A DNA stretch of 64,000 nt from JAWKRB01 sp041389885 (GCA_041389885.1 JAWKRB010000009.1:186001-250000); one strand, 5' to 3'; positions 1-11,276 are shown, counted from the first letter of the stretch. The notes: generated by a model from the letters alone, not told the origin. Made by a program: numbers and translations.

Positions 1-14
1 CGCCGCTGCGACGC

Positions 15-652
15 GTGAGGGTCAACCTCTGGGCGGTCGCGCTGTGCCTGCTCTCGACCCTCGCCTGCAGCGTGGGAGAGGGCGAGGGGTGGTGCGGGGC
101 GAGGTGATCCTGCCGGTCTGCGACATCGACGACCGCGCGTTCAGCTTCCGCGCGGAGTTCTTCGGGGGCGAGTGGTACGCCGGGAGCTTCACGATCCGCA
201 TCGGCGAGGGCGGCAACCTCGGGGAGTTCTCCGACGAGCTCTCGTTTCGCGTGAACGACACGCGCTACGTCGCGGAGCACCTCAACCAGCGCATCCCGGT
301 GGGCCCCGACGCGCCGGTGCAGGCGATCCTTCGGCTCACCAAGCGCTGCGGCCGGGTGAGCATCACCCGGGCCTCGCCCAACGGGGCCGTCGAGGCCTAC
401 GCGGGATACATCCAGTTCTCGTCCATCTATCGCGGCTCGCCGGTGGCCGACGCGCCCGCGCGGCTCACCGAGGTCACGGAGTTCTCCCTCGCCATGCGCG
501 ACGCCAACGATCGCCCCGACCTCTTCGGCCCTCAGCCCGGTGCGGTCAACGCGCCTCGGGAGCCCCCGATCGCCGGCGCGGCCCGCGCCGAGCTCGAGGG
601 TTCGTTCAGGTTCTATTTCGCGTCGGGTCGCCCCGCGCAGCGGTTTCAGTGA
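15..652 (+). CDS. Hypothetical lipoprotein, frameshifted near base 90
   Basis: The GTG at 15 opens a typical lipoprotein signal peptide with a hydrophobic core and the lipobox STLAC followed by Ser. That frame stops about 30 codons later. The downstream frame (readable from about base 80 to the stop at 650-652) continues as an ordinary secreted-type protein of about 190 residues. Adding one G to the GGGG run near 88-92 would join the two frames cleanly, so I read this as one gene with a single-base homopolymer loss. The mature part has no motif I recognise; it looks beta-rich. It ends in a GTGA overlap with the next gene. The true start could lie just before the window edge, because the frame is open to base 3. 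Confidence 0.6.
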
Positions 653-2106
653 GCGAAATCGAGGTCGAGGTGCGCTGGCTCTCCGAGCGCGGCGAGGGCG
701 TGGCGCAGGTGCAGAGCAAGCCCGTGCGCTTCGCCGACGCGCTCCCCGGCGAGCGGCTGCGGGTCACGCCCTCCCGAGGCGCGAAGTCGGGGGTCGCGAC
801 GCGGCTCACGACCTCGCCCGAGCGGGTCGATCCGGGATGCGCGGTCTTCGGCGCCTGCGGCGGATGCACCGTCAGGCACGCCTCTCCCGCGCTGCAACGC
901 GCTGCGAGAGAGACGCTCCTGCGCCGCGCGCTCCGCGAGGTGGCCCGCGACGAGGCGTTTCGCTTCGTGCCCGCGCCCCGCTCGGACGGTTGGCGCGGGC
1001 GGGCAAGGCTGCGGTGGGTGACCGCGGGCTCGCGGGTGAGCCTGGGCTTCTTCGCGAGCGGCTCCCACGAGGTGGTCGACCTGCCGGGATGCCCCGTGCT
1101 CATCGAGCCTCTCCAGGCCGCGCTCGCGGGTCTGCGCGCCGGGCTCGGGGGGATCTCGAGGAGCGGTGAGCTCTCGCTCGCGATGGGCCGGCTCGGCCCC
1201 GTGGCGCGGATCTCGCCCGCGCAGCAGCCGGGCGTCGACGGTTACCGGGCGGTCGAGTCGCTCGTCGGGCCGGTGCTGGGCGGCGCGGCGCTGCGGGTTC
1301 CGGGGAGCGATCGTCCGACGTGCTACGGCGATCCCCGCCCGGTGGTGATGGGGGGCGACGGCGCGCCTCTGGTGATCGGCGTCGACGGCTTCGCGCAGTC
1401 GAACGAGGCGGTGAGCGTCAGGGTCGCCGAAGAGATCGTCGGGCAGGCCGCGAGCGCCGGGCGCGAGGTGTTCGAGTTTCACGCCGGCGCGGGGAACTTC
1501 ACCGTCGCCCTCGCGAAGACCGCGAAGCGGGTGACCGCGCTCGAGGCCGACGCCGACGCCGTCGACGCGCTGCGCGAGAACCTCGCGGCGCGTGCGATCG
1601 AGAACGTCGTCGTGCGGCACGGAGCCGACGACCAGGTGAAGGGGCCGATCAAGGCCGAGGTCGTGGTGCTCGACCCGCCGCGGGTCGGGGCCCGCGCGGT
1701 GGCCGAGCTGCTCGCGCGGCACCCCGTGAAGCGCGTGGTCTACGTCTCGTGCGATCCGGCGACGCTGGCGCGAGACCTGGGCGTGCTGGCGACGGCGTAC
1801 GAGGTCCAGTCGGTGACGGGCTTCGAGATGTTTCCGCAGACGCTGCACATCGAGAGCGTCGTGCGGTTGGAGCGCCGCAGCCGGCGCGGTGCTACGGTCT
1901 CGCTGGTGAAGACGCCCATAGACGCGCGGTTCTTCGCGGAGAGCGAACGCTTCGCGTTCGTTCACACCTGCGAAGACTGCACCTACCACGACCGCGAGCT
2001 CGACCGATGCGCGCACGGCTACCCCGACGCGACGCACCGGCGCGCGGCCTTCGCCCCGGGCGGTCCGAAGAACGGGATGTTCTGCAAAGAATTCGAGCTG
2101 CTGTGA
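649..2106 (+). CDS. RlmD/TrmA-family RNA (uracil-5-)-methyltransferase
   Basis: SAM-dependent m5U methyltransferase of rRNA or tRNA. The GTG start overlaps the previous stop (GTGA). A TRAM-like N-terminal region comes first, then cysteines near residues 64, 70 and 73 in C-x5-C-x2-C spacing that match the [4Fe-4S] site of RlmD-type enzymes. The Rossmann motif EFHAGAGNF lies near 275 and VVLDPPRVGA near 340. The catalytic nucleophile lies in YVSCDPATLARD (Cys ~368), and the general-base Glu in TLHIESV (~402). All catalytic residues are present. The family normally ends near residue 410; here the frame runs on for about 65 more residues (separate entry). Whether the target is U747/U1939-type rRNA or tRNA U54 cannot be told from sequence alone. 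Confidence 0.9.
   Translation: MSEIEVEVRWLSERGEGVAQVQSKPVRFADALPGERLRVTPSRGAKSGVATRLTTSPERVDPGCAVFGACGGCTVRHASPALQRAARETLLRRALREVARDEAFRFVPAPRSDGWRGRARLRWVTAGSRVSLGFFASGSHEVVDLPGCPVLIEPLQAALAGLRAGLGGISRSGELSLAMGRLGPVARISPAQQPGVDGYRAVESLVGPVLGGAALRVPGSDRPTCYGDPRPVVMGGDGAPLVIGVDGFAQSNEAVSVRVAEEIVGQAASAGREVFEFHAGAGNFTVALAKTAKRVTALEADADAVDALRENLAARAIENVVVRHGADDQVKGPIKAEVVVLDPPRVGARAVAELLARHPVKRVVYVSCDPATLARDLGVLATAYEVQSVTGFEMFPQTLHIESVVRLERRSRRGATVSLVKTPIDARFFAESERFAFVHTCEDCTYHDRELDRCAHGYPDATHRRAAFAPGGPKNGMFCKEFELL
1906..2106 (+). other. Cys-rich C-terminal extension or separate small gene
   Basis: The last ~66 residues of the RNA methyltransferase frame do not belong to that family. They begin at a possible GTG start (1906) and hold five cysteines, including HTCEDC, RCAHGY and FCKEF, a pattern that suggests metal or Fe-S binding. 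In the +1 frame the methyltransferase would stop with TGA at 1907-1909, overlapping this GTG in the same GTGA arrangement used elsewhere in the window. This may therefore be an independent small gene artificially fused by a one-base error. It is equally possible that it is a genuine domain fusion. No function is assigned. Confidence 0.4.
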
Positions 2107-3119
2107 GCGCTCGTGGCGCGCTCGCGACCGTGGTCGCGCACGTTCGCCGCGGTCGCCTGCTGCGCGCTGACGACCGCGTGCTGCTGGGCCTCGGCGGAGG
2201 CGTGGCCTCGGCGGGCATGCTCGCGGCCTTGCTCATGGGCCGAGAGGCCGGTCTGCCGCCGTGCGAGCTGGCGGTCGCCGCGGTGGAGTCAGACCTCGAC
2301 GAGGAGCACGACGGCGCCGAGGTGGTGGCCGAGGTGGGGCGGGTCGCCCGGTCGTTCGGGCTGCCCTTCTTCGCGGTTCGGCCCGCGAGGACGCGCGGCG
2401 CGGTGCACATCGAGCATGAGCTCGTGGCGCTCGCGAGGGACCAGGGCTACGGCCGCGTGGCGCTCGCCACGACGCGGGACGACGAGCTGCGGAGGGTCTT
2501 GACGGGCCTGGGGCGCGGCGCGGGCCTCGCGGGGCTTGCGGGCTACTCGCCCCGGGGGCCCGGCGGGGTGGTGCGGCCGCTCCTCCCCCTGCGCGAGGTC
2601 GAAGCCGCCGCGCTCGCCAGGGACCTCGGGGTGGAGCCCGTGCAGCTCGGCCCCAGGCCGGGCTCCCGCGAGCTCTCGCTCGAGGCGACGGTGCTGCCCC
2701 GCTGGCGCGCGCTGGAGCCTGGCCTCGACGCCTCCCTGCTTCGCGTCGCGAAAGAAGCGCGGGCCGTGCGTCGCATGATCCGGGCCGAGGCCGCCGTGCG
2801 CCTCGCGCAGGCGCGCGAGCGCGAGGGGCGCTACCGCTTCGTGGTGACCGCGGTGGCGCCGGGGGCCGCGCCGCTCTGGCTCGAGGTGAGCGCGCGGCTG
2901 CTCGACGGGGTCGGCCCTCGCGCGCACCCCTCGCGGGGCACCTGGGAGCGAAGGCTGGCGCGGCTGTTTCGATTTCCCGCGGGCGAGGTCGCCGCGGCGC
3001 GCTCGGCGCCGACGCTGGTCTTGCCGGGAATTCAGGCCGACGCGACCTTGACCGACTCGACGTGGGTGGTTCGGGTGACGCACACCCTGCGAGGCCCTAC
3101 GTTGCGCGCAAGCGGTTGA
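2103..3119 (+). CDS. tilS: TilS-like PP-loop protein with degenerate active site
   Basis: A 338-residue protein in the classic tilS position directly upstream of ftsH; tilS-ftsH-folP order is common in bacteria. The GTG start overlaps the preceding stop (GTGA). The fold of tRNA(Ile) lysidine synthetase is recognisable: a Rossmann-like start LLGLGGGVAS near residue 25-35 aligns with the PP-loop, ALATTRDDE near 118-126 aligns with the HHxDDQxET region, and GSRELSLEATVLPRW aligns with the RN-x-IRhellP segment. However, the PP-loop reads GGGVAS instead of SGGxDS and the His-His pair is Thr-Thr, so key ATP/Asp-binding residues appear lost. Either it is an inactive paralog and the essential activity lies elsewhere, or it is a strongly diverged enzyme. 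Confidence 0.65.
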   Translation: MSARGALATVVAHVRRGRLLRADDRVLLGLGGGVASAGMLAALLMGREAGLPPCELAVAAVESDLDEEHDGAEVVAEVGRVARSFGLPFFAVRPARTRGAVHIEHELVALARDQGYGRVALATTRDDELRRVLTGLGRGAGLAGLAGYSPRGPGGVVRPLLPLREVEAAALARDLGVEPVQLGPRPGSRELSLEATVLPRWRALEPGLDASLLRVAKEARAVRRMIRAEAAVRLAQAREREGRYRFVVTAVAPGAAPLWLEVSARLLDGVGPRAHPSRGTWERRLARLFRFPAGEVAAARSAPTLVLPGIQADATLTDSTWVVRVTHTLRGPTLRASG

Positions 3120-3214
3120 AGCCCCGTGGCATCGCTGCTAGCACCGTCACGGCGGTCCTTGACCGTTGATTCCACCGAGTCTGCAGCGGTTGTTCCGCAC
3201 CCTCCGAGGACCTC

Positions 3215-5164
<1,950 letters not shown>

Positions 5165-5239
5165 CCGACAGGGTGCGCGGGCGCAGCTCCAGGCGCGCCC
5201 CGCCCCCACCCCCGGCCCATCCTGTGCTAACGCGTCTCT

Positions 5240-6127
5240 GTGGCGGGCGTGGCGCCGATCGTGCTGCAAGACACGGTGTGGGACTGGTCCCGCCCGTACC
5301 TCCTCGGCGTGCTCAACGTCACGCCTGACTCGTTCTCCGACGGCGGCCTCTACCGCGATCCGGAGCGCGCGGTCGACCGGGCCCTAGAGCTCATCGCCGA
5401 GGGCGCCGACGCCATCGACGTGGGCGGCGAGAGCACCCGGCCCGGGGCCGAGGCCGTCGCCGAGGCCGAGGAGCTCCGGCGGGTCTTGCCGGTGATCGAA
5501 GGAATTCGCGCGCGCTCGAGGGTCCCGATCTCGGTCGACACCTCCCGCGCCGCGGTGGCCGACGCGGCGCTCAGAGCGGGCGCCGACGTCGTGAACGACG
5601 TGGGGCTCGGCGACCCTCCCGAGCGCCTCGGCGCGGTCGCGGCGCGGGCGGGCGCGGCGTACATCGCCATGCACAGCCGACGCGCGCGGGAGAGCGTCGA
5701 GGCTCGAGACGCCACGCGCTACGACGACGTCGTCGCCCGCGTCGCCGCGTCGCTCGCGGAATTCGCCGAGCGCCTGGTCTCCGCAGGGGTGCCCAGAGAG
5801 CGCGTGATTCTCGACCCCGGCGTGGGATTTGCTAAATCTGCGGCTGACTCCATGAAGCTCCTGGCAAACCTCGATGCGCTCAGGCGTCTCGGCCACGCGG
5901 TGTGCGTCGGACCGTCGAGGAAGAGCTTCATTTCGCAGTCCGATGCGTACGGCCCGAGCTGGTCTGAGGCCCCCGCGCCGCCGCACGACCGTGTCGGTGG
6001 GACCGCGGCGGCCGTGGCGCTCGCCGTGGCGCAGGGCGCGGAGATCGTGCGCGTGCATGACGTCGCGGTCATGCGGCAGGCGGCTCGGGTGGCCCAGGGC
6101 ATCGCCCGGGCGAGGAGGGCGCCGTGA
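5240..6127 (+). CDS. folP: Dihydropteroate synthase
   Basis: Joins para-aminobenzoate to 6-hydroxymethyl-dihydropterin diphosphate in cytosolic folate synthesis. The protein has 295 residues, a little longer than average but within the family. Motifs: LGVLNVTPDSFSDGG near residues 20-35 (pterin/diphosphate binding), IDVGGESTRPGA near 60, ISVDTSRAAVA near 95, and VGPSRKSFI near 225 with the conserved Arg/Lys. The start is GTG at 5240, 75 bases after ftsH. The stop overlaps the cdaA start (GTGA), suggesting translational coupling. The ftsH-folP-cdaA order supports the call. Confidence 0.95.
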   Translation: MAGVAPIVLQDTVWDWSRPYLLGVLNVTPDSFSDGGLYRDPERAVDRALELIAEGADAIDVGGESTRPGAEAVAEAEELRRVLPVIEGIRARSRVPISVDTSRAAVADAALRAGADVVNDVGLGDPPERLGAVAARAGAAYIAMHSRRARESVEARDATRYDDVVARVAASLAEFAERLVSAGVPRERVILDPGVGFAKSAADSMKLLANLDALRRLGHAVCVGPSRKSFISQSDAYGPSWSEAPAPPHDRVGGTAAAVALAVAQGAEIVRVHDVAVMRQAARVAQGIARARRAP

Positions 6128-7038
6128 TCGAGGGCTTTCTCGCGCTCTTCGCGCCCCGCGGGCTCGTCGACGTCCTGCGTGACCTCCTCGACATCGGGCT
6201 GGTGACCTTCGCGGTCTACCGCATGCTGCTGCTGTTTCGTGGCACCCGCGCGATGCAGATCGCCCAGGGTCTGCTGCTGATCGCCCTGGTGTATTTCGCC
6301 TCGCAGCGCCTGGGGCTGGCGACGGCGTACATGCTCCTCGATCGATTCCTGGCCTCGCTGCTGCTGGTCGTCGTGGTGATCTTTCAGGGCGACATTCGGC
6401 GAGCGCTGATTCGCGTGGGCAATCGCTCGTTCTTCTTTCGCTGGCGCAAGTCAGAAGACACCCGGACCCTCGATGAGGTCTCGGTGGTGGCGACGCAGCT
6501 CGCGGAGCGGCGCATCGGCGCGCTGATCGTGTTCGAGCGAGACGCGCTGCTCGACGAGTTCGTGTCGCACGGCACGACCCTCGACGCCGAGGTGTCGCAA
6601 GAGCTCTTGTTCGCGATCTTCTTGCCGCAGCAGCAGAATCCCCTGCACGACGGCGCGGTGCTGATTCGCCAGGGGCGGATCGCGAAGGCCGGGGGGATCC
6701 TGCCGCTCACCGGCAGCACGGGGCTCGACCGAAACTTCGGCACTCGTCACCGCGCCGCGCTCGGGATCAGCGAGGAGACCGACGCCGTGGTGGTGGTGGT
6801 GAGCGAGGAGCGCGGTGAGGTCTCCCTGTGCTTCAACGGGAACATCGTGCGCGACCTCGAGGGGCCGTCGCTGCGGCAGGCGCTCTATGGGCTGTTCTTC
6901 AGCAAGCGGCAGGCTGCGGCGCTCCTCCGCAAGGACGAGGGCGAGGAGCGGGCCTCCCGCATTCCGTCGGCGCCGCTGGAGGTCCCCGTCGAAGAGCCCG
7001 CGCCCGAGGCCGTCTCCCCCGACGCGCCGAGGGCCTGA
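6124..7038 (+). CDS. cdaA: Diadenylate cyclase CdaA (c-di-AMP synthase)
   Basis: Membrane-bound DAC-domain enzyme that makes cyclic di-AMP from two ATP, a second messenger tied to osmotic balance and wall synthesis. Three hydrophobic segments occupy about residues 15-90. The catalytic DAC domain follows, with the DGA motif in HDGAVLIRQGRIA near 173-186 and the RHR motif in GTRHRAALGIS near 205-215. The C-terminal tail (about 270-304) is proline/acid rich. It starts on a GTG overlapping the folP stop and is followed 3 bases later by cdaR and then glmM, the conserved cdaA-cdaR-glmM unit. Confidence 0.95.
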   Translation: MIEGFLALFAPRGLVDVLRDLLDIGLVTFAVYRMLLLFRGTRAMQIAQGLLLIALVYFASQRLGLATAYMLLDRFLASLLLVVVVIFQGDIRRALIRVGNRSFFFRWRKSEDTRTLDEVSVVATQLAERRIGALIVFERDALLDEFVSHGTTLDAEVSQELLFAIFLPQQQNPLHDGAVLIRQGRIAKAGGILPLTGSTGLDRNFGTRHRAALGISEETDAVVVVVSEERGEVSLCFNGNIVRDLEGPSLRQALYGLFFSKRQAAALLRKDEGEERASRIPSAPLEVPVEEPAPEAVSPDAPRA

Positions 7039-7041
7039 TTA

Positions 7042-8050
7042 ATGGCAGGGAGCCCGATGTCTCGTTGGACCGCCACCCTCGACTCGATCAGCGAGAACCT
7101 CGGCATCAAGCTGGTGAGCCTGGTGATCTCCGTGGGGGTGTTCGCGTATGTGCGGGGCTCGGGCACGACCCAGCGGAGCCTCGACGTGCCCCTGCTCGCG
7201 ATGCTGCCCCCAGGGGGCGACGGGCGGGCGGTGCTGCCGTCGTCGCTGCCTGATAAGGTGCGGGGGTGACGGTGGGGCGCGTCGTCGGTGGTCGGGGGCC
7301 TGCGGGTCGAGGAGCTCGACCCGTGCAGGTCGACCTCCGGTGGGCACGCGCCCCTTCGTGCGCATGAGCATTCGACCTGCTCTCGCTCCCGGCGGGCGCG
7401 CGCTTCGTCTCATCGAGCCCACGAACATCCCGTTGAGCCGGGACGTGAGCGTGACGCGGGTGATCCCGGTGCGGCCTCGATCGTGGGCACGCTCCCTCCC
7501 CGGGCCAGGGTGAACGTGGTCGATGTCGAGCCGTCTCGCTCTGCGGGTGAGGGATCGCTCTACGTCGACCTGATCGTCTCGGTGACACCGACGAGATCGA
7601 GACGACCGGCCTCGCGCCGGCTCGCTACGAACGACGGATCGCCCTCGAACCCCTGCGCACCGGCGTCGACTACGAGGCCGCGGCGGGGGTGAGGGTGACC
7701 TTCGAGATCGTTCCGACGGTCGGGGAGCGGAGGTTCACGGCGCTGTCGGTCGCGGTGCTCGGCACGAGCCGGGCGCAGCTCCGGCCCTCGGTGGTCAGCG
7801 TCGACGGGCGACCTCGAGGCCGTCGAGGAGCTCGCGCAGGGGCAGGTGGTGCCCTTCGTCGATCCAGGGCCGCCGCCGTTGGCGCGGGGCACGCACCCCC
7901 GTCGCGGTGCAGGTTCGCCGCCCGCCGGCCTCACCTCGCGGTGGTGCAGCCCTCTGATGTTCAACCCTCCCGACTTCGGCGAGGCCGACGGATACGTTGG
8001 TCCTGCCGGGGACGTGGTCGCTCGCGGCGCGGTGCGACGAGCCCGCTGGA
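7042..8050 (+). CDS. cdaR: CdaR (YbbR-domain regulator), broken by many indels
   Basis: Starts intact at ATG 7042: an N-terminal membrane anchor (SLVISVGVFAYVRGSG near residues 25-40) followed by the first YbbR repeat up to about 7265. Beyond this the frame breaks repeatedly. Recognisable YbbR-like stretches continue in changing frames, e.g. TNIPLSRDVSVTRVIPVRP around 7420-7475 and VTFEIVPTVGERRFTALS around 7695-7750. The 3' end is approximate. CdaR sits extracytoplasmically and modulates CdaA. The position between cdaA and glmM is the conserved one. The density of indels, continuing into the normally essential glmM, suggests sequence error rather than gene decay. Confidence 0.6.
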
Positions 8051-8058
8051 GGACACTC

Positions 8059-9378
8059 ATGCGCAGCGGAGCGCGAGAGCGCAGATCCGAAAGCTCTTGG
8101 CACCGACGGGATCTTCGCGGGGTCGCCAACGAACACCCGATGACCGAGGTCGCGATGCGGGCGGGCGCGGCGATCACCCGGTGGGCGAGTTGGCCGCCCG
8201 GCGCGGGTGGTCATCGGCAAAGACAATCGCCTTCGGGCTACAGACGAAACGAGACCGCGGCGGGCCCCAGGGCGGTCGGGTGATGTTGACGGGGCCGCTC
8301 CCCACCCCCGCGATCGCACCGCACCCATGCGCGCCGACGCCGGGGTGGTGATCTCGGCCTCGCACAACCCCTACCGTGACAACGGATCATAGTCTTCGGG
8401 CCTGACGGGCTTCAAGCCCTGACGCCGCGGAGGCCGAGCTCGAGGCGCTGATGGAAGCGGCCTCAGTCGGTCACCGCGCGCAAGACCGACGGCGGTGACG
8501 GCCGGTGCCGAGAAGATCGAGGACGCGCGGGGGCGTCACCTTCGTGAAGCACCTTCCCGCGCGCGCTGCGCTCGACGGGCTCCGCGTGGTCGTCGACGGC
8601 GCGCACGGCGCCGCGTACAAGGTCGCGCCGCTGGTGTTCGAGCTGGGCGCCGAGGTCTCGGCGATCGGCGTCAAGCCGAACGGAAAGAACATCAACGACC
8701 GACACGGCGCTGCACCCCGAGAACCGCCGCCGAGGTCGTGCGACGAAAGGCCCACGTGGGCATCGCCCTCGACGCGACGCCGACCGGCCGATCGTGGTCG
8801 ACGAGCACGGGCAGGTATCGACGGCGACGCGATCATAGAGCATCTGCGCGCAGCGGATGCAGGAGGCACCCGCGCGCCACCGCCGTGGCGACGGGTGATG
8901 TCGAACCCGGGCCCTGGAGCGAGCGCCGCAGTCGCGGGGCCTTCACCTCGTGCGCACAGGGGTCGGCGACCGCTACGTGGTCGAAGAGATGCGCGCGAAG
9001 TGGGCATGGCCTTCGGCGGGGAGCAGTCAGCACTGGTGTTCCTCGACCACGCGACGACGGGCGACGGGCTCATCGCCGCGCTGCAGGTGGTCGCGGCGCT
9101 GGTGCTTCCGAGAGGCCGTTGAGCCGAGCTCGCGAGCGAGGCCATGACGCGTGCCCCAGGTGCTGCTCAACGCGAATCCTGGGCGCTGCTCTCGGTCAGC
9201 GAGCTCGCGAAGCTGTCGCGGCGATGCGCGCGGCGGAGAAGGAGCTGAGCGGGAGCGGAGGATCCTCGTGCGCTGGTCGGGCACCGAGCCCAAGCTCCGG
9301 GTGATGGTCGAGGGCGACGACGCGGACCGCATTCAGGCGCTGGGGATGATCGAGGCCGCGCGCGAGGACCTGGCGTGA
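8059..9378 (+). CDS. glmM: Phosphoglucosamine mutase GlmM, corrupted by many indels
   Basis: Converts glucosamine-6-phosphate to glucosamine-1-phosphate for UDP-GlcNAc. Family landmarks are legible in successive frames: an N-terminal stretch resembling KLFGTDGIRGVAN at about 8090-8135, the active-site serine loop VVISASHNPY near 8346-8375, and the C-terminal phosphate-binding RILVRWSGTEPKLRVMVEG at about 9260-9315. The frame ending at the TGA at 9376-9378 gives a normal C-terminus. Between these landmarks the reading frame shifts about every 40-100 bases. ATG 8059 with GGAGGA upstream is the likely start. glmM is normally essential and total length is right, so the breaks are most likely sequencing errors. 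Confidence 0.7.
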
Positions 9379-10309
9379 GGGTGACGGCCCTCGTCGCCCT
9401 CGTCGCCCTGGGTTGCAGCCGCCCTCCGCGTTCGACTCAGGCGAGCCGCCGCCGCCGAACACCTGACCGAGCGGAGCGGGCGCTCCTCGATCTGTTCCCC
9501 CCCCGCGCCTGTCGGGCTGAAGCGCGGCGCGGCCCGACCCGATGCCTGCCGCGGTTCCTCCCTTCGACGCGACGGTGGCGCACGTGCGCCGTTCGCGGCG
9601 GGGCGCGCCCGCAACCGCGCCGAGGTCTTCGCGAAGATCGGCGACTCCGATCACCGAGTCAGGCTCCTTCGCGCAAGACATCGGCCACGGCTGGTTCGAG
9701 CTCGGCGCGTACGCGCGAGCCTCCAAACTCCACGGTGCAAGTTTTCCTGCCGCCGCCCGTACCCCCAACGCGCCGACGACAATCTGGTTCTCCCGCGCGA
9801 GCGCTGCGGCTACTACCGGGCGGACCACCGAGGACCTTCCAGGGCGGCGACGCCTGCCCCGTGGAGCGAGCCCGCGCGCTGAGGCCGGCCTTCGCGGTTG
9901 TGATGATCGGCACCAACGACGTCGACATGCGCCCGCGGACGCCTATGAGCGAAACCTCCGGGAGATCCTCCGGCGGGTCGAGGGCGCTCGGTCGTCGCCG
10001 CGGTGAGCACGATCCCTGATCACCTCGGCACCGTGGAGTTCGGGCACGCCCGAGCCGTGAGTTCAACGCGATCACCGTTATGCGTGGCGGCGGAGCTGCA
10101 CCTCCTCCTCGACTATCACGCCGCGATGTCGACGCTCCCCCACGCGGGGATCTCTGACGACAACGTGCACCCCTCGTCGTTCGTCGAGATCCAGGACACC
10201 CGCGCGGCGGTGTTCACCTCGCGGGGCTGCGGCACGGGTACAACGTGCGCAACCCTACCCTGTTGATCATGCTCGAGCGCCTCGTCGAGGCCACGGCGCG
10301 CCGGGTTGA
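9375..10309 (+). pseudogene. SGNH/GDSL-type hydrolase lipoprotein, copy 1, broken by indels
   Basis: GTG 9375 overlaps the glmM stop and begins a lipoprotein signal with lipobox LVALGCS. Downstream, in shifting frames, follow a GDSL block (KIGDSITESGSFAQDIGHGW if one extra C is removed near 9648), a block III-like VVMIGTNDV near 9898-9925, and a C-terminal DDNVHPSSFVE near 10155-10190 that supplies the catalytic Asp/His. This is an exported SGNH-fold esterase or acyl hydrolase by family; the substrate is unknown. The region from 9641 onward recurs almost base for base, without the indels, at 11277-11947, which shows what the intact protein looks like. Confidence 0.6.
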
Positions 10310-10622
10310 GCTACCCGCCTGCACGTCGCGCTGCGCTCGGCTCGCCACCGTCGCGACGCTGTCCCGCCCGGAATGAGCGTTCCAGGGCGCCGGGAGCAGC
10401 CGTCGGTGAGGGCCAGAAAGCCTGTCCAGGAGCACCGCGACTTCAGCCGCGAGGTCCTCGCGGAGCTCGTCGGGCTCCAGCCCGAGGCGAAAGGGCCTGC
10501 CGACCGCGCGCACGAAGCCGCCTACGAGGGCCGCCCTGCGCCGGACGCTCGACGAGGTCGCGCTCGACGTAGTTGAACTCCAGGCGAGAGCCCGGCGCGC
10601 TGTACTCGCGAACGGCGTCTAG
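9641..10622. repeat. Direct duplication, left (indel-rich) copy
   Basis: This ~980-base stretch is a near-identical direct copy of 11277-12266. It starts at the GDSL motif of the hydrolase and ends inside the methyltransferase gene, at the shared gcgtctag. Differences are mostly single-base gains and losses, with a few substitutions. Beyond both boundaries the two copies are unrelated. An IS1182-type transposase fragment lies between them. Confidence 0.85.
10314..10622 (-). pseudogene. 3' fragment of LCM-type methyltransferase (copy 1)
   Basis: The minus strand encodes, in broken frames, the C-terminal part of the methyltransferase found complete at 11949-12836 (shared YVERDLVERP and FRLGLEPDELREDL stretches). 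It is cut at 10622 where the duplicated segment ends, so catalytic N-terminal sequence is missing. Together with indels this cannot be functional as written. Confidence 0.7.
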
Positions 10623-10681
10623 AGGATCGAGTAGTTCTCGTAGAGCTTCCAGCCGCAGTCGAGGCCGCGGGAGCCCCTGCC

Positions 10682-11276
10682 ATGGTTCAGCCCGCACGTT
10701 GTCCCCCTCCGATCGACCTGTCGCCCGCTGAGCGCCTCTCAGCAGCCCCTGCAAGAAGGCGCCGCTCTTCGTCTTCCTGCGAAGGGTTCGCCACGAGCTC
10801 TTCGACGACGCCTTCCAGCGCAGCTCGCCGCGCTCTACAAGGCGTCACCGCGGGGGCAACCGCCGGCCCCGCCGGCGCTGCTCGCGATGGCCGGTCTGGC
10901 CCGTGCCGCGACCGGCGTCTCCGATGCGGAGGCCGTGCGCCCGCCGCGACCGACCGCTGCTGGCAGATGGTCCTCGGCATCGCCTTGACGATGACGATCC
11001 GCTCCTTCGCCCAGGCACGCTCGCGACGTTCCGCGCGCGCCTGATCGCCGCCGATGCCGACCGCGCCCTGCTCGAGCGCCGTCGCGTGGGCGCGCGATCG
11101 CGGTGCCAGCGACCGAAGGCTCCGCGCCGCGTTCGATGCCTCGCCACCGTGGGGCGCGGGCGCGTCGAGGACACGTCGATCACCCGCTCGGCCACGCCGC
11201 ACGCTAACATCGTCGCGACGTCACGGCGTGCTCGGCGCGTGCCCGACGTGGCGGCGCAGCGTGCCGGCATCCCGCT
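10682..11276 (+). mobile_element. IS1182-type transposase, 5' half, frameshifted
   Basis: Read across shifting + frames, this stretch spells the N-terminal half of an IS1182/DUF772-type transposase: HELFDDAFQ.. near 10790-10820, ALLAMAGLARAATGVSDAEA near 10880-10935, RCWQMVLGIAL near 10955-10990, TLATFRARLIAADADRALLE near 11017-11080, and GAG-RVEDT near 11150-11175. The matching family segments order correctly. The frame is cut at 11276, exactly where the second copy of the duplicated segment begins, so the catalytic C-terminal half is absent. No terminal inverted repeat could be identified. Bases 10623-10681 hold nothing recognisable. The exact start is uncertain. Confidence 0.6.

Noticed and set aside
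646..2037. Long open frame on the opposite strand of the RNA methyltransferase
   Set aside because: Shadow frame from GC-rich codon bias; Arg/His-rich without motifs, while the + strand has the full catalytic set. Similar shadows under ftsH, lon, clpX, hutU and uvrA were left out for the same reason.
10623..11276. Intact insertion sequence around the transposase fragment
   Set aside because: No terminal inverted repeats or target duplication recognisable, and the transposase lacks its catalytic C-terminal half.
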